A DNA stretch of 19,498 bases from contig CAZYVD010000055.1 of the NCBI GenBank assembly GCA_964651045.1, positions 1 to 19,498 of the forward strand, written 5' to 3'. The position numbers and the translations under genes are program-made. The first letter of the stretch is position 1, and each line of letters begins with the position of its first letter. This document shows positions 1-8,096 of this stretch, in pieces. The notes under the pieces were generated by a model. It saw nothing but the letters and a program-made list of their open reading frames with translations. It was not told the origin of the DNA and did no database searches. This stretch comes from CAZYVD01 sp964651045. GTDB taxonomy: Bacteria > Zhuqueibacterota > QNDG01 > DSAB01.

Positions 1-45
1 AGATTTTAAGGTATTTCAGAAGAAATAGTCTTCTGTTTACATTTG

Positions 46-92
46 TTAATGGGATAAATTTCAACAAAATATATTGACAGTGTCCCCATTAA
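46..92. repeat. Short inverted repeat with 8-bp arms
   Basis: TTAATGGG (46-53) and CCCATTAA (85-92) are perfect inverted copies separated by about 31 bp. The right arm sits inside a TTGACAGTGTCCCC stretch whose first six bases match a -35 box. Such arms can be a protein-binding site, a weak hairpin or the end of a lost mobile element. The sequence does not say which. No downstream T-run makes it a terminator. Confidence 0.4.
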
Positions 93-102
93 AGTACATG
101 AT
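74..102 (+). promoter_or_regulatory. Possible promoter upstream of the DUF4160 remnant
   Basis: TTGACA (74-79) is a perfect -35 box. It is followed after 17 bp by CATGAT (97-102), a weak -10 with 4 of 6 consensus bases. It would read toward the broken gene starting at 182. The region is AT-rich, so chance matches are likely; only the -35 is convincing. Confidence 0.3.
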
Positions 103-181
103 TTTTACATTGACTTAGCTTAAAAGATTTTTTATTTTTAATAAGTCTGAAATAATACTTACATAAATTCAGGAATTCATT

Positions 182-340
182 ATGCCCACAATTCTGTTAG
201 TAATGGGATGGCGGTTCATATTCATTGTAGAAAAGCTGCAAAAGAATGTAAATATTGGATAGACGGAGAAAAATTTGATCTAGATGAAGCATATAGTTAT
301 AATATGAATAATAAAGATAAGTGTCAAATAAAGAAAAATC
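182..340 (+). pseudogene. DUF4160-family protein, broken remnant
   Basis: The start at 182 has a GGA-containing upstream stretch and reads MPTILLVMGWRF, which is the usual N-terminus of DUF4160 proteins as I remember the family. The expected continuation, a short aromatic/glycine turn leading to an HIHC-type motif, is missing from this frame. It reappears in a different frame from about 217 as HIHCRKAAKECKYWID and continues to about 338 through the acidic EAYSYNMNNKD segment. Roughly ten codons were therefore lost at the junction near 206-220, with a frame change. The C-terminal part after about residue KK does not look like the family, so the 3' end is probably replaced or eroded. DUF4160 genes are often seen beside DUF2442 genes, but no DUF2442 gene is recognisable here. 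The function of the family is not established. Confidence 0.6.
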
Positions 341-442
341 CGATGGAGCAGCACTTGCGGAACCTGAAAACACACTCTCCATTGGCCAGCATAAATATAC
401 TGATCAAACATTCCGAAACAGATATAAACCCTGGCAATACAG
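341..442. other. Unassigned remnant sequence
   Basis: This stretch lies between the end of DUF4160 similarity and the stop of the convergent deacetylase gene. Two plus-strand frames stay open across it, but neither translation resembles anything I recognise. No hairpin followed by a T-run is visible in either direction, so the terminator of the long minus-strand operon was not found here. Confidence 0.3.
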
Positions 443-1231
443 TTATTTAAAAGATTTCAAAATCACGGTTCCATTAGAACAGAAGTTTACTGCACGTAAC
501 TTCAAATCCTCAAGTGGCGTCCAGATTGTACGTTCTAACTTTGTCTTAAGATTAAAGATTCCATCAAAAAGGTAGACTGGTCTTCTCTCGATTATAAAAT
601 CGTCATATCTTTCTCTATCACCAATCCTCTTAAGAAATGTACAGCCCTTCTCATATCCACACTCTTTTGCTGCCTCAACAACTCTCTTATTATATCTTCC
701 AAATGGGAACGATAAATATCTTACCTCTTTGCCTATCATATCCTCTATCGCCTCTCTAGACTCTTTTAATTCCTGTTTTAATCTTCTCTCATCTATCCGT
801 GTTAGATCGGGATGAGTCATAGAATGAGAACCTATTTCAAATCCCTTTCTACTCATCTCTTTAATCTGAGCACACGAAAGGTGTCTAAATCTGATTCCAC
901 CCAGATTTACATCCCATATGCTCTCTCTGCCAACATATCCTGCAATCACAAATATCGTTCCTGAAAAGTTATACTCCTCCATTAAATTTAAACCATTTGT
1001 ATATATGTTTTCATATGAATCATCAAATGTAATGACTACCGGTTTTGAAGGCAATTTTTGAGGAGAGTGATACAGATAATGGAGTGAAACAGTCTGATAA
1101 CCATTTGACTTTAAGTATTCGAGTATCCTTCTGAATTTTGGTGTACCGATTCTCGTTACACCCCACTCGAATCTTTGATCTATTTTATGAAATGTCAATA
1201 TCGGAACATTTTTATATGAACCACTACACAA
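443..1231 (-). CDS. Polysaccharide deacetylase (NodB/CE4 fold)
   Basis: This 262-aa protein has the carbohydrate esterase 4 motifs in order: TFDDSYEN (D70/D71, catalytic base and metal Asp), SHSMTHPDL (H136 and H140, metal ligands) and SFPFGRYN (about 174-181, active-site loop). The family removes N- or O-linked acetyl groups from chitin-like oligomers, peptidoglycan or other glycans. No signal peptide or membrane segment is visible, so export cannot be claimed and the substrate is unknown. The start used here is TTG at 1231, only 12 bp after the stop of the preceding aminotransferase gene and in the same frame. No good Shine-Dalgarno precedes it, so translation may depend on coupling, and the true start is uncertain. 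It is the last gene of the nusA-pnp operon. Bacillus subtilis also has a polysaccharide deacetylase gene (ylxY) next to pnpA, so the position has precedent. Confidence 0.85.
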   Translation of the reverse strand: MCSGSYKNVPILTFHKIDQRFEWGVTRIGTPKFRRILEYLKSNGYQTVSLHYLYHSPQKLPSKPVVITFDDSYENIYTNGLNLMEEYNFSGTIFVIAGYVGRESIWDVNLGGIRFRHLSCAQIKEMSRKGFEIGSHSMTHPDLTRIDERRLKQELKESREAIEDMIGKEVRYLSFPFGRYNKRVVEAAKECGYEKGCTFLKRIGDRERYDDFIIERRPVYLFDGIFNLKTKLERTIWTPLEDLKLRAVNFCSNGTVILKSFK

Positions 1232-1243
1232 AACAAATCCGTA

Positions 1244-2440
1244 TTACTTGTTATACTCTTCTAATCCACGTCTTATTATTTCCACTGCAATCTTAAGATC
1301 CTCAACGTTGAGCACATAAGCAATCCTGGCCTCCCTCTTTCCCATACCTTCCGTTGCGTAGAAGCCAGGACCTGGTGCAAGCATTGTTGTCTTTCCATTC
1401 ATCTCAAATTCTGAAAGCAGCCATTTAGAAAAATCTTCGATGTCATCTACAGGAAATGTTACCATCATATAGAATGCACCTTCTGGTTTCTTGACTTCAA
1501 CACCATCTATCCGTGTTAAGGCAGAATGAAGGAAATCGCGTCTTTTTCTGTATTCATCAATCATATCTTTAAAATATCTGTCTCCACTCTCCACCATTGC
1601 TGCTGCTGCTACCTGCTCCAGTGTCGGTGGACATAAACGAGCCTGTCCAAATTTCAGTACTGTATCCATGACATCTCTATTTTTACTGACAATACATCCT
1701 ATTCTTGCACCACATGCGCTGTATCTCTTTGACAGACTGTCTGTCATAATGGTATGCTTCTCTATTTTGGGAAAAGAAAGAATCGATGTGTGTGTGCCCT
1801 CAAAAACAAATTCTCTGTATACCTCGTCACAAATTACAAACAGATTGTTTTCATAAACTATACTCTCTACTGTCTCCATCTCTTCTCTGGTCAATACCGT
1901 CCCTGTAGGATTGTTTGGAGTACAAATCAGCAATGCTTTTGTCTTTGGACTTATCCTTTTCTCAATCTCATCTCTTGAGGGGAGATGATAACCTGTATTG
2001 GGATCAGTTGCTATTGGCACAAGTTCAATACCGGCCATTCTGGCAAATCCATTATAATTCGGATAAAATGGCTCAAGAGTGATTATCTGTTCTCCGGGTG
2101 ATGCTACAGCCATCATCGAAAAAAGAACGGCCTCGCTTCCTGCTGTCGTAACCATTATATCGGACTGTTCTATGTTATTGTATCCATTACGATGATAATA
2201 ATCTATCAACTTTTCTCTTAACTCTGGTAGCCCATTAGATGGACCATAGGCAAGCACCCTACCACTAAAATTTTGAATTGACTCGAAGAATTCAGGGGGA
2301 GTATGAATATCGGGTTGACCGATGTTTAAATGTAAGACTTCGATTCCCCTTTTCTTTGCCTCCTCAGCATAAACGGCAAGCTTTCTGATTGGCGACTCTG
2401 GAGTCAAAAGACCCCTTTTCGAAATCGAGGGAGAACCCAT
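1244..2440 (-). CDS. Class I/II pyridoxal-phosphate aminotransferase (aspartate aminotransferase-like)
   Basis: This 398-aa fold-type I aminotransferase is near the usual length of about 390 aa. Visible landmarks are LNIGQPDIHTP near residue 40 (substrate-binding glycine), CTPNNPTGT near 173-181, the CDEVYREF segment (PLP-binding Asp and Tyr) and SLSKRYSACGARIG with K238 as the Schiff-base lysine. The C-terminal part carries the REARIAYVLN arginine motif that binds the substrate alpha-carboxylate. It most resembles the aspartate/tyrosine/aromatic aminotransferase group; the substrate cannot be fixed from motifs. The ATG is preceded by GGAGG at a good distance. It lies 22 bp downstream of pnp and directly before the deacetylase gene, so it is probably a tail gene of the operon. 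Confidence 0.88.
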   Translation of the reverse strand: MGSPSISKRGLLTPESPIRKLAVYAEEAKKRGIEVLHLNIGQPDIHTPPEFFESIQNFSGRVLAYGPSNGLPELREKLIDYYHRNGYNNIEQSDIMVTTAGSEAVLFSMMAVASPGEQIITLEPFYPNYNGFARMAGIELVPIATDPNTGYHLPSRDEIEKRISPKTKALLICTPNNPTGTVLTREEMETVESIVYENNLFVICDEVYREFVFEGTHTSILSFPKIEKHTIMTDSLSKRYSACGARIGCIVSKNRDVMDTVLKFGQARLCPPTLEQVAAAAMVESGDRYFKDMIDEYRKRRDFLHSALTRIDGVEVKKPEGAFYMMVTFPVDDIEDFSKWLLSEFEMNGKTTMLAPGPGFYATEGMGKREARIAYVLNVEDLKIAVEIIRRGLEEYNK

Positions 2441-2462
2441 TATTAATATCCTCCATTAAAAA

Positions 2463-4556
2463 TCACAATATTTTTTTATTCAGTACGGCCTTTCGGCTCA
2501 GGTCGAGTTTACCATCAGGTTCTATTTTTAAAACCTTTACCAGTATCTCCTGACCAACCTTCAAATGATCCTCTGGCCTGTTTACTCTGTGATGTGCTAT
2601 TTCGGATATATGCAAAAGCCCTTCTTTGCCGGGCAGTATCTCAACAAAAGCACCGAAATTTGTAATCTTCTTTACCTTACCCTTATAAACCCTGCCTGCC
2701 TCAGGCTTCTCCACCATTTTCTCAATCATCTCTTTTGCCCTTAAACACGAACTCTCATCAGGAGAGGCTATCTGTACAGTACCATCATCTTCAATGTTTA
2801 TCTCTGCACCACTCTTATCGATTATGCTCCTTATACTCTTTCCTCCCGGACCTATTACAAGACCAATATCATCAAGCTCTATCTTCATCGATATAATTCT
2901 TGGTGCATAGGGGGATAAATTCGATCTCGGTTTATCTATTGTTTTATCCATTATATCTAAGATGTTCATTCTTGCACGCCTTGCCCTATCAAGCGCGTCT
3001 CTTAAGATCTCGGATGAAATTCCAGAAATCTTTATATCCATTTGAAATGCCGTTACTCCCTTTCTTGTGCCTGCAACCTTAAAATCCATGTCTCCAAGAT
3101 GATCTTCATCCCCGAGTATGTCTGTAAGAATAGCCACTTCGTCTCCTTCTTTTATAAGCCCCATGGCCACTCCGGCAACGGCAGACTTTACAGGAACACC
3201 AGCATCCATCAATGAAAGAGAACCAGCACACACAGTCGCCATCGAGGAAGAACCATTCGACTCCAGTATGTCTGACACAATACGAATTGTGTATGGAAAC
3301 ACCTCTTCTGAAGGGATTACTGGTTTGAGTGCCCTCTCGGCAAGATTTCCATGTCCTATCTCTCTACGGCTCGGCCCTCGAAACATCTTAATCTCACCAA
3401 CACTAAAGGGAGGAAAATTATAGTGCAGCATATAGCTCTTCCATGACTCTCCCTCAAGACCTTCTATTTTTTGTTCATCCACTTTTGTTCCCAGCGTGGT
3501 TACTGTAAGGCTCTGAGTCTCTCCACGAGTAAACAGGGCCGAACCATGTGTTCGAGGCAGCACAGAAACTTCACATTTAATATCCCTTATATCATCATAC
3601 GATCTTCCATCTATTCTCTTTTTCTCATTAATGATCATACTCCTGACTATCTGTCTCTCTATTTGATGAAAAATCTCTGAAATTGTGAGTTCTTGATCAG
3701 GATACTCTTCGATTAGCTCGTCTATGATGGAATTTAACACTGTGTCAAGGGCCTGTTTGCGGTCAAGCTTTTTTGTATGACTCAGGGCATCGGGTATTCT
3801 ATTTTTAGCCACCTCCTGTACTCTCTTTACCAATTTATCATCAACCTCCACTACCTCGAGCTCTCGCTTCTTAACACCAAGCTCTTCAACAAACTCGTTC
3901 TGAAGTCTGATGATCTTTTTAATTGCCTCATGACCAAATTCGAGTGCATCTATCATATCATCTTCAGAAATCTCATGTGCTTCACCCTCTACCATTGCAA
4001 TAGCCTCATCAGATGCTGCAATAACAATGTCAACTTCACTCGATTCCAACTGGGAAAAGGTTGGATTAACAACAAACTTTCCCCCTACTTTTCCGACTCT
4101 TACTGCTGCAATCGGACCCTTAAATGGTATATCGGATATGCACAGGGCTGTTGATGCTCCAATTGTTCCCAACACATCTGCATCGTTCTCTTTATCAGAT
4201 GAGAGAACGGTTACCACTATCTGCACTTCATAGGGAAACTCCCCTACTTCGGGTAAAAGAGGCCTTATCGGCCTGTCTATCAATCTTGCACTCAAAACCT
4301 CTTTTTCCTGGGGTCTTCCCTCTCTTTTAAAAAAGCCTCCGGGAATCTTGCCTGCAGCATATGTCTTTTCTCTATATTCAACAGAAAGGGGGAAAAACCC
4401 CCTGTTCTCTATCGGTTTTTTCGATGCAACAACTGTGGCAAGAACTACTGTCTCGCCGTATTGTACAAGTGCAGATCCATCCGCCTGCTTTGCAAACCTA
4501 CCTGTCTCTATTGTCAGGTTCCTCCCCTCCAGCTCAATACTCTTCTTTAAAAACAT
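2463..4556 (-). CDS. pnp: Polyribonucleotide nucleotidyltransferase (PNPase)
   Basis: This 697-aa, full-length PNPase degrades RNA 3' to 5' by phosphorolysis and can add tails in reverse; it forms a trimeric ring. Domain order is RNase PH-like 1 (about 10-145), the alpha-helical linker (about 235-320), RNase PH-like 2 (about 325-545), KH (about 555-615, GPGG loop at 569-572) and S1 (about 620-690). The second core has LGDEDHLGDMDF at 481-492, with D485 and D491 matching the catalytic/metal aspartates of the E. coli enzyme. FFKREGRP near the N-terminus is also typical. The ATG at 4556 is preceded by AGGAG. It follows rpsO by 53 bp, the classic rpsO-pnp order. Unlike E. coli, no clear hairpin is seen in the rpsO-pnp gap, so the RNase III autoregulation known there cannot be inferred. 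Confidence 0.98.
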   Translation of the reverse strand: MFLKKSIELEGRNLTIETGRFAKQADGSALVQYGETVVLATVVASKKPIENRGFFPLSVEYREKTYAAGKIPGGFFKREGRPQEKEVLSARLIDRPIRPLLPEVGEFPYEVQIVVTVLSSDKENDADVLGTIGASTALCISDIPFKGPIAAVRVGKVGGKFVVNPTFSQLESSEVDIVIAASDEAIAMVEGEAHEISEDDMIDALEFGHEAIKKIIRLQNEFVEELGVKKRELEVVEVDDKLVKRVQEVAKNRIPDALSHTKKLDRKQALDTVLNSIIDELIEEYPDQELTISEIFHQIERQIVRSMIINEKKRIDGRSYDDIRDIKCEVSVLPRTHGSALFTRGETQSLTVTTLGTKVDEQKIEGLEGESWKSYMLHYNFPPFSVGEIKMFRGPSRREIGHGNLAERALKPVIPSEEVFPYTIRIVSDILESNGSSSMATVCAGSLSLMDAGVPVKSAVAGVAMGLIKEGDEVAILTDILGDEDHLGDMDFKVAGTRKGVTAFQMDIKISGISSEILRDALDRARRARMNILDIMDKTIDKPRSNLSPYAPRIISMKIELDDIGLVIGPGGKSIRSIIDKSGAEINIEDDGTVQIASPDESSCLRAKEMIEKMVEKPEAGRVYKGKVKKITNFGAFVEILPGKEGLLHISEIAHHRVNRPEDHLKVGQEILVKVLKIEPDGKLDLSRKAVLNKKIL

Positions 4557-4609
4557 CTTAATTCTCCTGAAAAATAATTTACATTAATAATTTAAACCAC
4601 CCCAAAAAT

Positions 4610-4879
4610 TCATCTTCGGATATTCAACTCCTTAATCAACCGTCTATACTGCTCCAGATCCTTTTTAATAAGATAATCGAGCAGCCTTCTCCTCTTGCCA
4701 ACGAGTTTGAGCAATCCTCTACGCGAATGGTGATCCTTCTTATGTGTCTTTAAATGTTCTGTTAATTGTTTGATCTTCTCGGTAAAGAGTGCTATCTGGA
4801 CACAGGTATTTCCCGTATCCATGTCGCCCTTACCATACTTTTCGATAATTTTAGCCTTTTCCTCTTTCGTTAAATTCAT
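4610..4879 (-). CDS. rpsO: 30S ribosomal protein S15
   Basis: This 89-aa protein is exactly the usual S15 length. S15 is a primary 16S rRNA binder that nucleates the 30S platform. Recognisable segments are the TGNTCVQIALFTEKI helix, the LTEHLKTHKKDHHSRRGLL block that contacts rRNA, and the KRRRLLDYLIKKD helix with the C-terminal YRRLIKELNIR. Its ATG lies inside ribF: the last 29 bp of ribF overlap it. A GGAGG Shine-Dalgarno about 7 bases before the start lies within ribF coding sequence, so coupled as well as independent initiation is likely. Confidence 0.98.
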   Translation of the reverse strand: MNLTKEEKAKIIEKYGKGDMDTGNTCVQIALFTEKIKQLTEHLKTHKKDHHSRRGLLKLVGKRRRLLDYLIKKDLEQYRRLIKELNIRR

Positions 4880-5825
4880 TTAGATCCTCCAACAATTTAT
4901 CTGATAACAATTTCTTTGATTTTTCTCTATCTTTCTTGATCTGTACTATCAGATCGTCAACTGAATCAAAGTGTTTTTCATCACGGATTCGATCCACAAA
5001 GTCGATCTGAAGAATCTCACCATAAAGATCAGCAGAGAATTCGTGTATGTTAACTTCAATCTCATGTTCTCTTCCATCAAGTGTCGGCCTGTATCCTATG
5101 TTTGCCATGCCTGTATAGATCTTATTCCACAAATGCACGATCACCGCATAGACCCCATCAGCGGGAATCAGTTTCCCCTCTCCCCTTACCACTATATTTG
5201 CAGTAGGAAAACCAATTACCCTTCCCCTGTTCTTGCCTCTTCCCACAATCCCTGATAGACTATAATTTCTACCAAGCATCTTATTTGCCAATCTCACATT
5301 ACCTGCAATAAGTGCATTCCTTATCCCTGTACTGCTTATCTTTGTATCATCTATATATACAGGATCTACGACCTCTACTGTAAAACCAAATCGTAAGCCC
5401 ATGGTTTTTAGAAGATCCCCACCTCCAGTACGATCCCTGCCAAATGCATGATTATATCCTATTACAAAATGAGTTGCTCCTATCTTTTTTACAAGAACAT
5501 CCTCGATAAACTCTTCTGGATTCATTTCTGAGAACTGTCTTGTAAATGGAATGACAAGCAGGCAATCCAGGCCCATGGCTGCAATCAATTCGATTTTTTC
5601 CTCTATGGGTGTTAGCAGAGCCGGAGAGCTTCTGCCTCCAGAAACAACTTTCTGAGGATGTGGATAAAATGTCACACATATACTGCGTGCGCTTCTCTCT
5701 TCGGCACTCTTTTTGACAGATTCGAGAATCTTTTGATGACCCAGATGAATACCATCAAAGGTTCCTATAGTAAGTACCGAATTTGTATCAAATGGAATAT
5801 TTTCTATTGATCTATATACATTCAT
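4851..5825 (-). CDS. ribF: Bifunctional riboflavin kinase / FAD synthetase
   Basis: This 324-aa protein phosphorylates riboflavin to FMN and adenylylates FMN to FAD in the cytoplasm. The N-terminal nucleotidyltransferase half has GTFDGIHLGH (21-30, HxGH-type with H27 and H30) and ISSTGIR (163-169). The C-terminal flavokinase half has GRVIGFPTAN (201-210, PTAN Mg/ATP motif), TGMANIGYRPT (238-248) and a VNIHEFSADLYGE segment with the catalytic acidic residue. The length is normal for the fused enzyme. The start overlaps truB by 14 bp and the end overlaps rpsO by 29 bp, so it is tightly embedded in the operon. A position between truB and rpsO is common in Firmicutes and other groups. Confidence 0.96.
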   Translation of the reverse strand: MNVYRSIENIPFDTNSVLTIGTFDGIHLGHQKILESVKKSAEERSARSICVTFYPHPQKVVSGGRSSPALLTPIEEKIELIAAMGLDCLLVIPFTRQFSEMNPEEFIEDVLVKKIGATHFVIGYNHAFGRDRTGGGDLLKTMGLRFGFTVEVVDPVYIDDTKISSTGIRNALIAGNVRLANKMLGRNYSLSGIVGRGKNRGRVIGFPTANIVVRGEGKLIPADGVYAVIVHLWNKIYTGMANIGYRPTLDGREHEIEVNIHEFSADLYGEILQIDFVDRIRDEKHFDSVDDLIVQIKKDREKSKKLLSDKLLEDLNEFNERGKG

Positions 5826-6519
5826 GCTGTTTAAAAAGCTCTTCTATTTCATCAATCTTATATCCATCCTCAACTCGAAAATTTCCAATCCTTGTCCGGC
5901 AGATATATTTTAAGTAGCCGCCCGTATTTAGCCTCTCTCCGATGTCTCTGGCAAGTGCCCTGATGTATGTACCTCGAGAGCAGCTCACTTGTAAATGTAT
6001 GTCTGGATTTTTCCAGCTCAATAGTCTTATTTTTTTTATGTGAACTACTCGCGCTTCTCGTTCTACAGTGATCCCCTTTCTGGCAAGGCGATAGAGCCTC
6101 TCTCCATTACTCTTGATCGCTGAATACATCGGTGGTACCTGCATTATTTCCCCGACAAATAGATTCAATACAGACTCGATCTCTTCCTCTGAAAAATCGG
6201 GAACACTCTTTTTCTTTATGATCTTCCCCTCTCCATCATCTGTTTCTGTTGTGATTCCAAGCCTGACAGTACCCCTGTACTCCTTCTCCAGTTCCATCAA
6301 TTCTGATACTCTCTTGGTTGCCCTGCCTGCACATATCAGCAGAACTCCTTCTGCAAGAGGATCCAGTGTACCAGCATGGCCAACCTTACGCAATGAAGTT
6401 AGTCTACGCACTTCTCTTACCACATCGAATGAACTCATGCCTGAGGGCTTGTTTATATTCAATATGAATCCGCCATCCTCCACCCTATATGAAAGATTCA
6501 TTTTATTAAAACCATTCAT
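5812..6519 (-). CDS. truB: tRNA pseudouridine-55 synthase
   Basis: This 235-aa enzyme isomerises U55 in the T-loop of tRNAs. Landmarks are NKPSGMSSFDVV (23-34), HAGTLDPLAEGVL (48-60) with catalytic D53, an MYSAIKSNGERLY substrate-binding block and RGTYIRALARDIG (about 185-197). It is shorter than the roughly 300-aa proteobacterial form and appears to lack the C-terminal PUA-like domain, as in other short TruBs. The first ATG overlaps the upstream nrnA stop as ATGA. An internal Met at residue 7 is a possible alternative start, and neither has a strong Shine-Dalgarno. Confidence 0.96.
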   Translation of the reverse strand: MNGFNKMNLSYRVEDGGFILNINKPSGMSSFDVVREVRRLTSLRKVGHAGTLDPLAEGVLLICAGRATKRVSELMELEKEYRGTVRLGITTETDDGEGKIIKKKSVPDFSEEEIESVLNLFVGEIMQVPPMYSAIKSNGERLYRLARKGITVEREARVVHIKKIRLLSWKNPDIHLQVSCSRGTYIRALARDIGERLNTGGYLKYICRTRIGNFRVEDGYKIDEIEELFKQHECI

Positions 6520-7499
6520 AGATACATCTCTATTGTTCCGAGAATTTTCGACTTAATTTCATCTAAAGTTCCGTGTATTGTGCAACCCGAGGCCCTGAAG
6601 TGACCACCGCCCCCAAAATGACGTGCAATCTCATTTACATTAATGCTGTTCTTAGAACGAAGACTAACTCTGAATGTATTCTCTTCTGTCTCGAGCATGA
6701 AAAATTGAACCTCTGTATCTTCAACTGCCATAAGATAGTCCACAAATCCCTCTGTGTCTATCTCATCACTCGATTCATAGTCGCATCTGAGAAGATACAT
6801 ACATGCCACTCTGTTTTCAAAATAAAACTCGATTTTTGAGAGTGCAGATGCCAGGGCTTGCGCAGTCTTTGTCGACATTCTGTAGTAGATCTTATTTGCT
6901 ATCAGAGTCGGTGATGCTCCAAACTTTACCATCTCTGCACAAACAGAAAGCGACCTGTAGTTTGTATTCGAAAAGTGAAACCTTCCTGTATCACACATCA
7001 CTCCTGTGTATACCAGAGTAGCAACCTCCTCTGATACAGGAATATTAAGATATGAATAAAGCCGATATACAATCTCAACAGTGCTGCTCTCTTCATCCAT
7101 TATTAAATTTATATCACCAAAAAGATCATTGCTCGGGTGATGGTCAATATTAATTATCTTTGAATCATCTGCAATAAGCTCTTTCACTCTTCCGATTCGC
7201 CCTAAATCGGAAGAGTCCAGTACAACAACAACCTCTGGATCTATAGCCTTGCTGGAAATATCCATTCCCTCTATCTCTTTTACACCTGCAAGAAAATCAA
7301 ACTTTTTAGGAATCTTGTCATCGAGTAATAGTCTGTATCGTTTATTTTTATATTTCAATAGGTATGAAAAAACAAGAAGCGAGGCTATCGAATCACCATC
7401 GGGATTGACATGTGTAGTTATAATAAAATTTTCATTTTTATCAATATGTTTCAGAATTCTCTTTATAAGATTCTGATCAAAACTCTTACTTCTTTTCAT
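6516..7499 (-). CDS. nrnA: DHH/DHHA1 phosphoesterase (NrnA-like oligoribonuclease / pAp phosphatase)
   Basis: This 327-aa protein has the full DHH-family set: THVNPDGD (29-36), VLDSSD (94-98, acidic), NIDHHPSND (117-125) and a C-terminal DHHA1 domain with HFGGGGHFRASGC (about 294-306). NrnA-type enzymes hydrolyse very short RNAs left by exonucleases and dephosphorylate 3'-phosphoadenosine 5'-phosphate. That fits an operon that also holds pnp. It overlaps rbfA by 14 bp at its start and truB by 4 bp at its end. DHH proteins also include cyclic-di-AMP phosphodiesterases (GdpP/PgpH-associated types), but the extra membrane/PAS parts of those are absent here. Confidence 0.92.
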   Translation of the reverse strand: MKRSKSFDQNLIKRILKHIDKNENFIITTHVNPDGDSIASLLVFSYLLKYKNKRYRLLLDDKIPKKFDFLAGVKEIEGMDISSKAIDPEVVVVLDSSDLGRIGRVKELIADDSKIINIDHHPSNDLFGDINLIMDEESSTVEIVYRLYSYLNIPVSEEVATLVYTGVMCDTGRFHFSNTNYRSLSVCAEMVKFGASPTLIANKIYYRMSTKTAQALASALSKIEFYFENRVACMYLLRCDYESSDEIDTEGFVDYLMAVEDTEVQFFMLETEENTFRVSLRSKNSINVNEIARHFGGGGHFRASGCTIHGTLDEIKSKILGTIEMYL

Positions 7500-7815
7500 C
7501 TATATCACTAATTCCATTGTTTTGAGCCACATCGAGAAAAAATTTAAGACATGGAGTATAACGCATTCTCAAACGCATTCCAAGCTGATACTGAATAAAA
7601 CTCCTTGCTCTCTGAAGACCCTTCAGTGTCTCCTTTTGTTCTCTATCACTTCCTAAAGTACTAAAATATATCTTTGCATTCCTGAGGTCATTTGAAACAA
7701 CAATATCTTTTATAGTTACAATACCTATCCTTGGATCCATGACCTTTGTCTGAATAATGTTGCTAATTTCAAATCTTAAAAGAGCCGAAACTTTTAATGA
7801 TCGCTTTACCATCAT
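7486..7815 (-). CDS. rbfA: Ribosome-binding factor A
   Basis: This 109-aa single KH-like protein assists late 30S maturation near the 5' end of 16S rRNA. Typical features are the RSLKVSALLRFEISNII N-terminal helix, MDPRIGIVTIKDIVVSNDLRNAKIY strands and the C-terminal MRLRMRYTPCLKFFLD segment. The start is either of two adjacent ATGs: the first gives a 4-bp ATGA overlap with the upstream ylxP-like gene, the second a 1-bp overlap. Either implies translational coupling. Confidence 0.95.
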   Translation of the reverse strand: MMVKRSLKVSALLRFEISNIIQTKVMDPRIGIVTIKDIVVSNDLRNAKIYFSTLGSDREQKETLKGLQRARSFIQYQLGMRLRMRYTPCLKFFLDVAQNNGISDIDEKK

Positions 7816-8093
7816 AATACATCAATGACTTCATCGATTATCTCGATCCTCGAATCTCTCAACACGAAATTGAGAACCTTTGAGAAAACGCTGTCAATGA
7901 ACCTTCTATCATTTGTCACAAGTGCAATCCCAATACTCGATCTCTGCCATTTATCCAGATGATCAACTTCTGTTACAGATACATTAAAACGATTTCTCAA
8001 CCTTGTCTTAAGACTCTTTATTATCAAGCGTTTATCCTTCAATGAAGAAGTAGCATGTAAATACAATTCCAGTCTCAGCACTCCGATAAACAT
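7812..8093 (-). CDS. ylxP: DUF503 family protein (YlxP-like)
   Basis: This 93-aa protein is close to the usual 90-95 aa of the family. The MFIGVLRLELYLHATSSLKDKR start, an RNRFNVSVTEVDHLDKWQ segment and the downstream alternating hydrophobic/charged helix match the conserved DUF503 pattern. The family is almost always encoded between infB and rbfA. It is thought to be related to 30S assembly, but a biochemical role is not firmly established. It starts 3 bp after infB and overlaps rbfA. Confidence 0.92.
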   Translation of the reverse strand: MFIGVLRLELYLHATSSLKDKRLIIKSLKTRLRNRFNVSVTEVDHLDKWQRSSIGIALVTNDRRFIDSVFSKVLNFVLRDSRIEIIDEVIDVL

Positions 8094-8096
8094 CTG

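Noticed and set aside
3118..3423. Plus-strand 101-aa frame inside pnp
   Set aside because: It lies wholly opposite the conserved second RNase PH core of PNPase, has no Shine-Dalgarno and resembles no family; it is a shadow frame.
4557..4609. Possible regulatory hairpin in the rpsO-pnp gap
   Set aside because: E. coli has a terminator and RNase III site here, but this gap shows only AT-rich sequence with short direct repeats and no convincing stem.
6113..6556. Plus-strand 147-aa frame opposite truB
   Set aside because: It is antisense to conserved TruB motifs and Ser/Leu/Pro-rich, as expected of a reverse-strand shadow.
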